The position numbers and the translations under genes were made by a program. From Terrimesophilobacter bigeumensis (GTDB lineage Bacteria > Actinomycetota > Actinomycetes > Actinomycetales > Microbacteriaceae): DNA of 64,000 nucleotides. The notes below the pieces were generated by a model. That model saw only the letters and a program-made list of their open reading frames with translations. It ran no database searches and was not told the DNA's origin. Shown here piece after piece: positions 17,197 through 25,450 of the stretch. Positions within the stretch are counted from its first letter, which is position 1. Each line of letters opens with the position of its first letter. The stretch is taken from the NCBI RefSeq assembly GCF_039537265.1, contig NZ_BAABAE010000001.1:492009-556008 (forward strand), written 5' to 3'.

Positions 17197-18390
17197 GTGG
17201 CTAAGGCCAAGTTCGAGCGGACTAAGCCGCACGTCAACATCGGAACCATCGGTCACGTTGACCACGGCAAGACGACGCTCACCGCAGCGATCTCCAAGGT
17301 GCTCGCGGACAAGTATCCGTCAGCCGTCAACGTCCAGCGCGACTTCGCGTCGATCGACTCGGCGCCCGAAGAGCGCCAGCGTGGTATCACGATCAACATC
17401 TCACACGTCGAGTACGAGACTCCGAAGCGCCACTATGCGCACGTTGACGCCCCAGGGCACGCCGACTACATCAAGAACATGATCACCGGTGCGGCGCAGA
17501 TGGATGGCGCGATCCTCGTGGTCGCCGCCACCGACGGCCCGATGGCCCAGACCCGCGAGCACGTGCTGCTCGCCAAGCAGGTCGGCGTCCCGTACCTGCT
17601 CGTCGCACTCAACAAGGCCGACATGGTCGACGACGAGGAGATCCTGGAGCTCGTGGAGCTCGAGGTCCGCGAGCTGCTCTCCAGCCAGGACTTCGACGGC
17701 GACAACGCTCCGGTCGTCCGCGTCTCCGGCCTCAAGGCTCTTGAGGGTGACGAGAAGTGGGTCGAGTCGATCGTCGAGCTCATGCAGGCCGTGGATGACA
17801 ACATCCCCGACCCGGTGCGCGACAAGGACAAGCCCTTCCTCATGCCGATCGAGGACGTCTTCACGATCACCGGTCGTGGAACCGTCGTCACCGGTCGTGC
17901 CGAGCGCGGAACCCTCGCGATCAACTCCGAGGTCGAGATCGTCGGCATCCGCCCGACGCAGAAGACGATCGTCACGGGTATCGAGATGTTCCACAAGCAG
18001 CTCGACGAGGCGTGGGCCGGCGAGAACTGTGGCCTGCTGCTCCGTGGCACCAAGCGCGAGGATGTCGAGCGCGGCCAGGTCGTCGTCAAGCCCGGTTCGG
18101 TGACCCCGCACACGGTGTTCGAGGGCACCGCCTACATCCTGTCCAAGGATGAGGGTGGCCGCCACAACCCGTTCTACGCGAACTACCGTCCGCAGTTCTA
18201 CTTCCGCACCACCGACGTCACCGGCGTCATCACGCTGCCCGAGGGCACCGAGATGGTCATGCCGGGCGACACCACGGAGATGACGGTCGAGCTGATCCAG
18301 CCGATCGCCATGGAAGAGGGTCTCGGATTCGCGATCCGCGAGGGTGGCCGCACCGTCGGCGCCGGCAAGGTCGTCAAGGTTCTCAAGTGA
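17197..18390 (+). CDS. tuf: Elongation factor Tu
   Basis: 397 residues, full length; delivers aminoacyl-tRNA to the ribosome. Motifs: GHVDHGKTT at 19-27, RGITINISH, DAPGHADYIKNM and NKADMVDD. GTG 17197 follows CTGAGGAGG. The upstream gap contains GTAACATAAAAC, an AT-rich patch that could be an extra tuf promoter, though no good -35 was found. Two hairpins follow the gene. Confidence 0.98.
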   Translation: MAKAKFERTKPHVNIGTIGHVDHGKTTLTAAISKVLADKYPSAVNVQRDFASIDSAPEERQRGITINISHVEYETPKRHYAHVDAPGHADYIKNMITGAAQMDGAILVVAATDGPMAQTREHVLLAKQVGVPYLLVALNKADMVDDEEILELVELEVRELLSSQDFDGDNAPVVRVSGLKALEGDEKWVESIVELMQAVDDNIPDPVRDKDKPFLMPIEDVFTITGRGTVVTGRAERGTLAINSEVEIVGIRPTQKTIVTGIEMFHKQLDEAWAGENCGLLLRGTKREDVERGQVVVKPGSVTPHTVFEGTAYILSKDEGGRHNPFYANYRPQFYFRTTDVTGVITLPEGTEMVMPGDTTEMTVELIQPIAMEEGLGFAIREGGRTVGAGKVVKVLK

Positions 18391-18398
18391 GTCACGAC

Positions 18399-18425
18399 GG
18401 GTCGATGCGCGCAGCGCGTTGACCC
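18399..18425 (+). terminator. First hairpin after tuf
   Basis: Imperfect inverted repeat GGGTCGATGCGC / GCGCGTTGACCC around GCA, starting 9 bases after the tuf stop. Likely part of the terminator of the str operon. Confidence 0.6.
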
Positions 18426-18472
18426 GGCGAGACTCAGATCGAGTAGCGCACAGCGCGTAGCGAGATCTCGTG

Positions 18473-18504
18473 CGGAGGGCCGTATCTTCGGATGCGGCCC
18501 TCCG
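18473..18504 (+). terminator. Second hairpin after tuf
   Basis: Perfect 10-bp stem CGGAGGGCCG (18473-18482) and CGGCCCTCCG (18495-18504) with a 12-base loop, then TCATGT. A good factor-independent terminator candidate closing the str operon before the small gene at 18571. The DNA between the two hairpins (GAGTAGCGCACAGCGCGTAG) looks like a further intergenic repeat. Confidence 0.75.
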
Positions 18505-18570
18505 TCATGTCTGCATTCGTGCAGTTCGGGTGGGTAGGATGACTGCCTCAATGAACTGAAGGAGAAGGTC

Positions 18571-18756
18571 ATGGCTGGATTGGGTGATTTCGCGGACAGT
18601 GCCAAGGATGCGCTGAAGAGCGAGCAGGCCGAGGACATCAGTGACAAGGTGCTGGACGGCGCTGAAGACCTCGCCAACAAGGTGACCGGTGGCAAGTTCT
18701 CCGAGCAGGTCGATGGCGTCCGCGACGCCGTCGACGGCAAGATCGGCAACGAGTAG
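18571..18756 (+). CDS. Small antitoxin-like protein, MT0933/Rv0909 type
   Basis: 61 residues, acidic and Lys/Asp/Ala-rich: MAGLGDFADSAKDALKSEQ followed by a helix-rich DKVLDGAEDLANKVTGG segment. Length, composition and the glycine break match the MT0933-like antitoxin family of actinobacteria. No toxin gene is adjacent, so a general stress role is also possible. ATG 18571 has the ribosome site GAAGGAGA. Monocistronic between the tuf terminator and the gene at 18955. Confidence 0.75.
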   Translation: MAGLGDFADSAKDALKSEQAEDISDKVLDGAEDLANKVTGGKFSEQVDGVRDAVDGKIGNE

Positions 18757-18787
18757 CTTCTCACAGCGGCCGGGCATGCCTGGCCGT

Positions 18788-18849
18788 ATGCGCCCGCTCG
18801 ACGCAATTGCCCACGTACGCGCGGGTTCAAACGTGTCGCGCGGGCGCAT
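18788..18849 (+). repeat. Hairpin on the left side of the AbiEi-like gene
   Basis: Inverted repeat with 15-base arms ATGCGCCCGCTCGAC (18788-18802) and GTCGCGCGGGCGCAT (18835-18849), one mismatch. A second inverted repeat with the same arm motif (TGCGCCC / GGGCGCA) lies beyond the other end of the gene at 19917-19982. Confidence 0.65.
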
Positions 18850-18954
18850 TCGCGTACGACCCTCCACTTTTCCACAGGCGTCTCACCTTGCCGAGTTCCA
18901 CAGAATGCCCACGTTGACGCGGGACATGTGCTGTCCCGAGAGCATTCTCATTGG

Positions 18955-19899
18955 ATGTCAGACATCGACGCCCAACTTCGTTACGCGCGTGACCTTGGCG
19001 ATTCCTTTCCACGTCGAGAGGATCTCGCACGGTCCGCGACATCCGGCCGACTGCACCGCGTCGCCAGGGGCGCGTACCTCCCCGCAGATGTGTGGACCGC
19101 GCTGGACGATCGAAAGAAGTATCTGACGCTCATCCGTGCTGTGGCCACGACGCGGCAGTTTCGACCGGTGCTCTCCCACCTTTCTGCCGCCGCAATCCAC
19201 GGACTCCCCATGGTCGGAGCATGGCCATCGACGGTCCACACGATCGTCGGGCAGACGGCAGGTGGCCGGTCACGAAACCGTGTAGTGAAGCACTCCCTTC
19301 TACTCGACGATGCCGACGTCGTGGAGATCGATGGATTGTTTGTCACCTCAATAGCTCGCACCGTTCTGGATGTCGCGGCTTCGGCATCTCCGCTGGTTGC
19401 CGTGACCATGGCCGATCGTGCCCTGCATGTCGACCGCCGTGGGCAAATCCTGCCCATGACGACGAAGGCCGCTCTTCTCGACGTCTGGGAGCGTTCGCTG
19501 CCGATCCGCGCACATGCTCGCACGAAGGGGGTCATCGAGTTCTCCACGGAGCTTGCAGACTCCCCGCTGGAATCGGTGAGTCGCGTGAATATGCGCGTGA
19601 TCGGATGTCCGCGCCCGCTGCTGCAGTCCCCGTTTTCGGACTACCGCGGATTCATCGGTGAGACTGACTTCGACTGGCCATCGTTCAACCTGGTTGGTGA
19701 AGCGGATGGCGACATCAAGTACCTGGATGAGCTCTATCGTGGGGGGCGCAGCGCCGAGCAGGTCATGCGCGACGAGCGAATTCGCGAAAATCGGCTTCGC
19801 GCCCTGAAACTCGAGGTGTCGCGGTGGGACTGGAACATCGCCATCCGGCCGGCAGCACTCCGGGCGCACCTGCGGAATGCGGGGCTTCCGATTCGATAG
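18955..19899 (+). CDS. AbiEi-like antitoxin/regulator without adjacent toxin
   Basis: 314 residues. The N-terminal part (RREDLARSATSGRLHRVARGAYLP) is a winged-helix AbiEi-type domain as in type IV toxin-antitoxin antitoxins. The middle has HLSAAAIHGLP and SIARTVLDVAA, conserved in these proteins. The C-terminal third (GETDFDWPSFNLVGEADGDIKY, then RDERIRENRLRALKLE split by a short spacer) resembles the DUF559/Vsr-like nuclease fold found in actinobacterial relatives. No AbiEii nucleotidyltransferase is nearby. ATG 18955 was preferred over GTG 18928; neither has a strong ribosome site. Flanked on both sides by related hairpins. Confidence 0.78.
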   Translation: MSDIDAQLRYARDLGDSFPRREDLARSATSGRLHRVARGAYLPADVWTALDDRKKYLTLIRAVATTRQFRPVLSHLSAAAIHGLPMVGAWPSTVHTIVGQTAGGRSRNRVVKHSLLLDDADVVEIDGLFVTSIARTVLDVAASASPLVAVTMADRALHVDRRGQILPMTTKAALLDVWERSLPIRAHARTKGVIEFSTELADSPLESVSRVNMRVIGCPRPLLQSPFSDYRGFIGETDFDWPSFNLVGEADGDIKYLDELYRGGRSAEQVMRDERIRENRLRALKLEVSRWDWNIAIRPAALRAHLRNAGLPIR

Positions 19900-19916
19900 C
19901 GGAGACGTGGGGATGC

Positions 19917-19982
19917 GATTGCGCCCGCGCCACACTTCTGCCCCCTGGCGTCCGGGAGCAAACGGCGTGTGAGGGCGCATTC
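19917..19982 (+). repeat. Hairpin on the right side of the AbiEi-like gene
   Basis: Arms GATTGCGCCC (19917-19926) and GGGCGCATTC (19973-19982), one mismatch, 46-base loop. It shares the arm motif with the hairpin at 18788-18849, so the gene is bracketed by two related inverted repeats. Confidence 0.55.
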
Positions 19983-20000
19983 ACGGGGGTGATGGGGCGA

Positions 20001-20039
20001 CACGCCCGGGTTGCAGCAAATGCCCGGGTGTGGCAGACT
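20001..20039 (+). promoter_or_regulatory. Putative S10 operon promoter overlapping a hairpin
   Basis: TTGCAG (20011-20016), 17 bases, CAGACT (20034-20039) is the best -35/-10 pair upstream of rpsJ. The -35 box is the loop of an inverted repeat CACGCCCGGG (20001-20010) / CCCGGGTGTG (20023-20032). A repressor-like site at the promoter is possible. Predicted transcript start is near 20046, giving a leader of about 350 bases. Confidence 0.5.
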
Positions 20040-20399
20040 CTTCTAGTTCAATACTTCTCCCTGCTGTGACAGCGGGTGAATCACTGCCAGGCAGTGCATA
20101 GGGCGGAATCCTCCAGGATCGGCACCTAGGCCGCGGGTAGCAGAACGCGTGCCGACCGGGAGGAATCCCGTGAAACGGCGCAACCGACAACCGACACCCG
20201 AGACATCCGTGGTGACACGTGTGTCTCACAGGGGCGACACGCCCGAGCGCGGGGGTCGGTGAAGCAGCAGACAATGACGTTGTGCCCAGGGGCCGGTCTC
20301 CAGGGCATGTGAAACGAAAACAGTGGTGCGAAAGCAGAAGCGCTTTCGGCAACGGGGCATCCGTACGGATGCGCCAGGTACAAGAGAGAGAGTCAGGCT
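20040..20399 (+). promoter_or_regulatory. Leader region of the S10 operon
   Basis: About 360 bases with no ribosomal gene. It holds a possible 30-codon leader ORF (20170-20262), a hairpin CGAAAGC / GCTTTCG near 20330-20347, a perfect 16-bp palindrome GCATCCGTACGGATGC at 20357-20372, and the rpsJ ribosome site AGAGAGAG. S10 leaders in other bacteria bind L4 for autogenous control; the structured end just before rpsJ would suit that role. No homology to the E. coli leader was seen. Confidence 0.5.
20170..20262 (+). CDS. Possible Arg-rich leader peptide upstream of rpsJ
   Basis: A 30-codon frame starts at GTG 20170, seven bases after GGGAGGAA, and ends at TGA 20260-20262. The peptide starts VKRRNRQPTPETS and ends HRGDTPERGGR: 7 of 30 residues are Arg. 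The strong ribosome site in the S10 leader is the main argument; no known family. It could be a translated leader that senses translation capacity, or chance. Confidence 0.3.
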   Translation: MKRRNRQPTPETSVVTRVSHRGDTPERGGR

Positions 20400-20708
20400 A
20401 TGGCGGGACAGAAGATCCGCATCCGACTTAAGTCGTATGACCACGAGGTCATCGACAGCTCGGCACGCAAGATCGTCGACACGGTCACCAGGGCCGGTGC
20501 AACAGTGGTCGGCCCCGTGCCGCTCCCGACGGAGAAGAACGTGGTCGCCGTGATCCGTTCCCCTCACAAGTACAAGGACAGCCGCGAGCACTTCGAGAAG
20601 CGCACCCACAAGCGCCTGATCGACATCATCGACCCGACTCCGAAGGCCGTCGATTCGCTCATGCGCCTCGACCTGCCCGCCGACGTCAACATCGAGATCA
20701 AGCTCTGA
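20400..20708 (+). CDS. rpsJ: 30S ribosomal protein S10 (NusE)
   Basis: 102 residues, MAGQKIRIRLKSYDHEVID is the classic N-terminus and the long loop contains SPHKYKDSREHFEKRTHKR. S10 sits in the 30S head and also acts as NusE in antitermination. First gene of the S10 operon, after a long structured leader. Confidence 0.98.
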   Translation: MAGQKIRIRLKSYDHEVIDSSARKIVDTVTRAGATVVGPVPLPTEKNVVAVIRSPHKYKDSREHFEKRTHKRLIDIIDPTPKAVDSLMRLDLPADVNIEIKL

Positions 20709-20745
20709 GCCGCGGGGCTCCGGGCTGCAAGGACTATTGAGAATC

Positions 20746-21402
20746 ATGGCTACTGAGACAACGAGAACCACGAAGGGGCTGCTGGGCACGAAGCTCGGCA
20801 TGACCCAGGTGTGGGACGCGAACAACAGGCTCATCCCGGTCACTGTGATCGAGATCTCGCCCAACGTCGTGACGCAGCTGCGCACGCCGGAGATCGACGG
20901 CTACAGCGCCGTGCAGATCGCCTACGGCCAGATCGACCCGCGTAAGGCGAACAAGCCGGCCACCGGCCACTTCGCCAAGGCCGGTGTCACGCCGCGCCGC
21001 CACCTCACCGAGATCCGTACAGCGGATGCCGCAGAGTACACGCTAGGCCAGGAGCTCGCCGTCGACCTCTTCGAGGCAGGCAAGCGCGTTGATGTCGTCG
21101 GCACCTCCAAGGGCAAGGGCTTCGCCGGTGTCATGAAGCGCCACAACTTCGCCGGCGTCAGCTCGAGCCACGGTGCACACCGCAACCACCGCAAGCCCGG
21201 CTCGATCGGTGCATCCTCGACCCCCAGCCGCGTCTTCAAGGGCATGCGGATGGCCGGCCGGATGGGCGGGGACCGCGTCTCCGTGCTCGGCCTCACCGTC
21301 CACGCCGTCGACGCCGAGAAGGGCCTGCTGCTCGTCAAGGGCGCTGTGCCCGGCGCTCGCGGCCGCATCGTTTTCGTCCGCACCTCAGTGAAGGAGGCGT
21401 AA
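20746..21402 (+). CDS. rplC: 50S ribosomal protein L3
   Basis: 218 residues. GLLGTKLGMTQVWD at the N-terminus and the conserved loop HNFAGVSSSHGAHRNHRKPG, which reaches toward the peptidyl transferase centre, identify L3. ATG 20746 is preferred over TTG 20737; CAAGGACT precedes it. It follows rpsJ by 37 bases. Confidence 0.97.
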   Translation: MATETTRTTKGLLGTKLGMTQVWDANNRLIPVTVIEISPNVVTQLRTPEIDGYSAVQIAYGQIDPRKANKPATGHFAKAGVTPRRHLTEIRTADAAEYTLGQELAVDLFEAGKRVDVVGTSKGKGFAGVMKRHNFAGVSSSHGAHRNHRKPGSIGASSTPSRVFKGMRMAGRMGGDRVSVLGLTVHAVDAEKGLLLVKGAVPGARGRIVFVRTSVKEA

Positions 21403-21406
21403 GGCC

Positions 21407-22060
21407 ATGGCCGACTCCACAACGCTCGATGTTCTCGACGCGAAGGGCAAGAAGGTCAGCTCCGTCGAGTTGCCCGCCGAGGTCTTCGACGTCCAGGCCA
21501 ACATCCCGCTGATCCACCAGGTCGTCGTCGCGCAGCGCGCCGCCGCCCGGCAGGGAACGCACAACACGCTCCGCCGGGGCGAGGTCTCCGGCGCCGGCCG
21601 CAAGCCGTTCAAGCAGAAGGGAACCGGTCGCGCTCGCCAGGGCTCGATCCGGGCCCCCCAGATGACCGGTGGTGGCATCGTGCACGGGCCGCACCCCCGC
21701 GACTACGCGCAGCGCACCCCCAAGAAGATGATCGCGGCGGCGCTCCTCGGAGCCCTCTCCGATCGCGCTCGCGGCGGGCGCATCCACGTCGTCGACTCGC
21801 TGTCGGTCGGGGATGCCCCGTCGACGAAGGCCGTCGTCGCGCTGCTCGGCGACATCGCCACGAGCAAGCACGTTCTCGTGGTGCTCGAGCGCAGCGACGA
21901 GCTGAGCTACAAGAGCGTTCGCAACATCCCGACCGTGCACGTGCTGCCGTTCGACCAGTTGAACGCCTACGACGTGCTGGTCAGTGACGACATCGTCTTC
22001 ACGAAGGGCGCCTTCGAGTCCTTTGTGAATCGCAAGAACACCGAGGAGGCCGGCGCATGA
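21407..22060 (+). CDS. rplD: 50S ribosomal protein L4
   Basis: 217 residues with the extended loop region GTHNTLRRGEVSGAGRKPF that lines the exit tunnel. In other bacteria L4 also represses the S10 operon. AAGGAGG precedes ATG 21407. Overlaps rplW by four bases. Confidence 0.97.
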   Translation: MADSTTLDVLDAKGKKVSSVELPAEVFDVQANIPLIHQVVVAQRAAARQGTHNTLRRGEVSGAGRKPFKQKGTGRARQGSIRAPQMTGGGIVHGPHPRDYAQRTPKKMIAAALLGALSDRARGGRIHVVDSLSVGDAPSTKAVVALLGDIATSKHVLVVLERSDELSYKSVRNIPTVHVLPFDQLNAYDVLVSDDIVFTKGAFESFVNRKNTEEAGA

Positions 22061-22356
22061 GCGTCACAGTCAAGGACCCCCGCGACGTGATCCTGTCGCC
22101 GGTCGTGTCCGAGAAGAGCTACGGGCTCATCGACCAGGGCAAGTACACCTTCGAGGTCGACCCCCGTTCGAACAAGACGGAGATCAAGCTCGCGATCGAG
22201 AAGATCTTCAACGTGAAGGTCGCCTCCATCAACACCCTCAACAAGAAGGGCAAGACGCGCCGGACCCGTTTCGGCATCGGCAAGCGCAAGGACACCAAGC
22301 GCGCCATCGTCACGCTCAAGTCCGGCTCGATCGACATCTTCACGGCTGTCGGCTAG
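22057..22356 (+). CDS. rplW: 50S ribosomal protein L23
   Basis: 99 residues; LSPVVSEKSYGLIDQGKYTF and NVKVASINTLNKKGK are typical. L23 sits at the tunnel exit and binds trigger factor and SRP. ATG overlaps the rplD stop (ATGA). Confidence 0.97.
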   Translation: MSVTVKDPRDVILSPVVSEKSYGLIDQGKYTFEVDPRSNKTEIKLAIEKIFNVKVASINTLNKKGKTRRTRFGIGKRKDTKRAIVTLKSGSIDIFTAVG

Positions 22357-22373
22357 GGCGCAAGGGATACATC

Positions 22374-23213
22374 ATGTCAATTCGCAAGTACAAGCCCACG
22401 ACCCCGGGTCGTCGCGGCTCATCGGTCGCCGATTTCACTGAGATCACCCGCTCGACCCCGGAGAAGTCGCTGCTGCGCCCGCTGCCGAAGACGGGTGGCC
22501 GCAACAACGCCGGCCGCATCACGACGCGCCACATCGGTGGTGGCCACAAGCGCCAGTACCGCGTCATCGACTTCAAGCGCAACGACAAGGATGGCGTCAA
22601 CGCCAAGGTCGCGCACATCGAGTACGACCCGAACCGCACGGCGCGCATCGCGCTGCTGCACTTCGTGGACGGAACGAAGCGCTACATCATCGCTCCGGAC
22701 AAGCTCAATCAGGGCGACATCGTCGAGTCGGGCGCTTCGGCCGACATCAAGCCGGGCAACAACCTGCCGCTGCGCAACATCCCGGTCGGTACCGTGATCC
22801 ATGCGATCGAGCTCAAGCCGGGCGGCGGCGCCAAGCTCGCGCGCTCCGCAGGCTCGAGCGTGCGTCTCGTCGCCAAGGACGGCCCCTACGCCCAGCTGCG
22901 CCTCCCCTCGGGCGAGATCCGCAACGTGGATGCGCGCTGCCGCGCCACGATCGGCGAGGTCGGCAACGCCGAGCAGTCGAACATCAACTGGGGCAAGGCC
23001 GGCCGGATGCGGTGGAAGGGCGTTCGCCCGACCGTCCGCGGTGTCGCGATGAACCCGGTCGACCACCCCCACGGTGGTGGTGAGGGCAAGACCTCCGGTG
23101 GACGTCACCCGGTCAGCCCCTGGGGCCAGAAGGAAGGCCGCACCCGCAAGCCCAACCTCGAGAGCGACAAGCTCATCGTTCGCCGCCGCACCGTCGGCAA
23201 GAAGCGCAAGTAG
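22374..23213 (+). CDS. rplB: 50S ribosomal protein L2
   Basis: 279 residues. The motif MNPVDHPHGGGEGKTSGGRH carries the conserved His of the peptidyl transferase region; GRNNAGRITTRHIGGGHK lies near the N-terminus. Standard length and place between L23 and S19. Confidence 0.98.
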   Translation: MSIRKYKPTTPGRRGSSVADFTEITRSTPEKSLLRPLPKTGGRNNAGRITTRHIGGGHKRQYRVIDFKRNDKDGVNAKVAHIEYDPNRTARIALLHFVDGTKRYIIAPDKLNQGDIVESGASADIKPGNNLPLRNIPVGTVIHAIELKPGGGAKLARSAGSSVRLVAKDGPYAQLRLPSGEIRNVDARCRATIGEVGNAEQSNINWGKAGRMRWKGVRPTVRGVAMNPVDHPHGGGEGKTSGGRHPVSPWGQKEGRTRKPNLESDKLIVRRRTVGKKRK

Positions 23214-23225
23214 GAGTCAGGAAAG

Positions 23226-23507
23226 ATGCCACGCAGCCTCAAGAAGGGCCCCTTCGTCGACGACCACCTGCTTCGCAAGGTCGTCACGCAGAACACGGCC
23301 AAGAGCAAGAACGTCATCAAGACCTGGTCGCGCCGCTCGATGATCGTGCCGGCCATGCTCGGTCACACGATCGCCGTTCACGACGGTCGCAAGCACATCC
23401 CGGTCTTCGTCACCGAGACGATGGTCGGCCACAAGCTGGGGGAGTTCGCCCCGACCCGCACCTTCCGCGGCCACGTGAAGGACGACAAGAAGGGCCGCCG
23501 CCGCTGA
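23226..23507 (+). CDS. rpsS: 30S ribosomal protein S19
   Basis: 93 residues, MPRSLKKGPFVDDHLLRKV is diagnostic; TWSRRSMIVPAMLGHTIAVH is also conserved. Binds 16S rRNA in the 30S head with S13. AGTCAGGAAAG precedes the start. Confidence 0.98.
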   Translation: MPRSLKKGPFVDDHLLRKVVTQNTAKSKNVIKTWSRRSMIVPAMLGHTIAVHDGRKHIPVFVTETMVGHKLGEFAPTRTFRGHVKDDKKGRRR

Positions 23508-23533
23508 CGCGGGGGCGTGAAGGAGGAAGAGAA

Positions 23534-23929
23534 ATGGTGGAGTCGATCGCACGCGTGCGACACATCCGCGTTACGCCTCAGAAGGCTCGTCGTGTCGTCA
23601 ACATGATCCGCGGCAAGCAGGCTGCCGAGGCCCTGGCCATCCTGAAGTTCGCGCCGCAGGGTGCGAGCGAGCCGGTCTACAAGCTCGTCGCCTCGGCGAT
23701 GGCCAACGCCCGCGTCAAGGCGGACAACGAGAACAGCTACCTCGATGAGCAGGATCTCTTCGTCACGAAGGCGTTCGTCGACGACGGGGCGACTCTCAAG
23801 CGGTTCCAGCCGCGTGCCCAGGGGCGCGCGTTCCAGATCCTCAAGCGCACGAGCCACATCACGGTCGTACTCTCGACCCCGACCGATGCCCACGTCGAGC
23901 AGGCCTCGAAGAAGGCAGGGAAGAAGTAA
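23534..23929 (+). CDS. rplV: 50S ribosomal protein L22
   Basis: 131 residues. IRVTPQKARRVVNMIRGK and the tunnel beta-hairpin region (FQPRAQGRAFQILKRTSHI) identify L22. Start ATG 23534 after GAAGGAGGAAG. Stop overlaps rpsC as TAATG. Confidence 0.97.
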   Translation: MVESIARVRHIRVTPQKARRVVNMIRGKQAAEALAILKFAPQGASEPVYKLVASAMANARVKADNENSYLDEQDLFVTKAFVDDGATLKRFQPRAQGRAFQILKRTSHITVVLSTPTDAHVEQASKKAGKK

Positions 23930-24690
23930 TGGGACAGAAAGTCAATCCGTACGGGTTCCGACTCGGGATCACGACCGACCATGTGTCGCGGTGGTTCTCC
24001 GACTCGACCAAGGCCGGCCAGCGCTACAGCGACTTCGTCGCCGAGGACGTGAAGATCCGCAACCTGCTCAAGACGAGCCTCGACCGTGCAGGCGTCGCCC
24101 GCATCGAGATCGAGCGCACCCGTGACCGCGTTCGCGTGGACATCCACACCGCGCGCCCCGGCATCGTCATCGGGCGCCGTGGTGCGGAGGCGGAGCGCAT
24201 CCGTGCAGACCTCGAGAAGCTCACGGCCAAGCAGATCCAGCTCAACATCCTCGAGGTCAAGAACCCCGAGGCCGAGGCGCAGCTCGTCGCCCAGGGCATC
24301 GCCGAGCAGCTGAGCGCGCGTGTCGCGTTCCGCCGCGCGATGCGCAAGGGACTGCAGGGCGCCCAGCGCGCCGGCGCCAAGGGCGTTCGCATCCAGGTCT
24401 CCGGCCGCCTCGGCGGCGCGGAGATGAGCCGCTCCGAGTTCTACCGCGAGGGCCGGGTCCCGCTGCACACGCTGCGCGCCAACATCGACTACGGCTTCTA
24501 CGAGGCCCGCACGACGTTCGGCCGTATCGGCGTGAAGGTGTGGATCTACAAGGGTGACATCACCAACCGCGAACTCGCTCGCGAGCAGGCCGCCGCCAAG
24601 TCCCAGCGCCCCGAGCGCCGTGACGGCGACCGCCCGCGTCGTGGAGCACGCACGGATGCCGCTCCCGCGGCCGTAGGAGCAGAGGCCTAG
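23929..24690 (+). CDS. rpsC: 30S ribosomal protein S3
   Basis: 253 residues: MGQKVNPYGFRLGITTDH, a KH RNA-binding domain with PGIVIGRRGAEAERIRADL, then the C-terminal domain. The last about 40 residues are charged and low-complexity, as is common for actinobacterial S3. Confidence 0.98.
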   Translation: MGQKVNPYGFRLGITTDHVSRWFSDSTKAGQRYSDFVAEDVKIRNLLKTSLDRAGVARIEIERTRDRVRVDIHTARPGIVIGRRGAEAERIRADLEKLTAKQIQLNILEVKNPEAEAQLVAQGIAEQLSARVAFRRAMRKGLQGAQRAGAKGVRIQVSGRLGGAEMSRSEFYREGRVPLHTLRANIDYGFYEARTTFGRIGVKVWIYKGDITNRELAREQAAAKSQRPERRDGDRPRRGARTDAAPAAVGAEA

Positions 24691-24692
24691 AC

Positions 24693-25112
24693 ATGCTGAT
24701 TCCACGTAAAGTCAAGCACCGCAAGCAGCACCACCCGGGGCGCAGCGGCCAGGCGACCGGTGGCACGACAGTGTCGTTCGGCGAGTTCGGCATCCAGGCG
24801 ATCACCCCCGCCTATGTCACGAACCGCCAGATCGAGGCCGCTCGTATCGCGATGACCCGTCACATCAAGCGTGGCGGAAAGGTCTGGATCAACATCTTCC
24901 CGGACCGCCCGATCACGAAGAAGCCCGCCGAGACCCGCATGGGTTCCGGGAAGGGCTCCCCCGAGTGGTGGGTTGCGAACGTCAAGCCGGGACGCGTGCT
25001 GTTCGAGCTGAGCGGGGTCAACGAGACCGTCGCCCGCGAAGCGCTCACGCGTGCCATCCACAAGCTGCCCCTCAAGGCACGCATCATCAAGCGCGAGGAA
25101 GGCGACGCATAA
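24693..25112 (+). CDS. rplP: 50S ribosomal protein L16
   Basis: 139 residues. MLIPRKVKHRKQHHPGRSG and FPDRPITKKPAETRMGSGKG are typical of L16, which positions the A-site tRNA. Normal length. Stop and rpmC start overlap (TAATG). Confidence 0.98.
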   Translation: MLIPRKVKHRKQHHPGRSGQATGGTTVSFGEFGIQAITPAYVTNRQIEAARIAMTRHIKRGGKVWINIFPDRPITKKPAETRMGSGKGSPEWWVANVKPGRVLFELSGVNETVAREALTRAIHKLPLKARIIKREEGDA

Positions 25113-25450
25113 TGGCGATCGGTTCCAAGGAGCTTCGCCCCGACGAGCTCGACAATTTCGAGGACGAGCGTCTTGTCGACGAACTCAAGAAGGCCAAGGA
25201 AGAGCTGTTCAACCTGCGCTTCCAGTCGGCGACCGGACAGCTGGAGAGCCACGGTCGCCTGCGCGCCGTGAAGCGCGACATCGCGCGGATCTACACGGTC
25301 ATCCGCGAGCGCGAGCTCGGCATCCGGGCGACGCCGGCGGCGATCGAGGTCCCGGCCAAGGCCGAGGCGAAACCCAAGAAGAAGACGGCGAAGAAGGATG
25401 ACGCTCCCGCGGCATCCGAGACCGCAGAGACCACTGAGGAGGCCAGCTGA
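25112..25450 (+). CDS. rpmC: 50S ribosomal protein L29 with long C-terminal tail
   Basis: 112 residues, against about 60-75 for most L29. Residues 1-72 are the L29 core (LRFQSATGQLESHGRLRAVK, ARIYTVIRERELGI). The remaining about 40 residues form a tail, first basic (KAEAKPKKKTAKK), then acidic (ASETAETTEEAS). ATG 25112 overlaps the rplP stop; the longer frame from 24965 runs through rplP and is not coding. L29 stands at the tunnel exit, so the tail would be surface exposed. Confidence 0.95.
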   Translation: MAIGSKELRPDELDNFEDERLVDELKKAKEELFNLRFQSATGQLESHGRLRAVKRDIARIYTVIRERELGIRATPAAIEVPAKAEAKPKKKTAKKDDAPAASETAETTEEAS

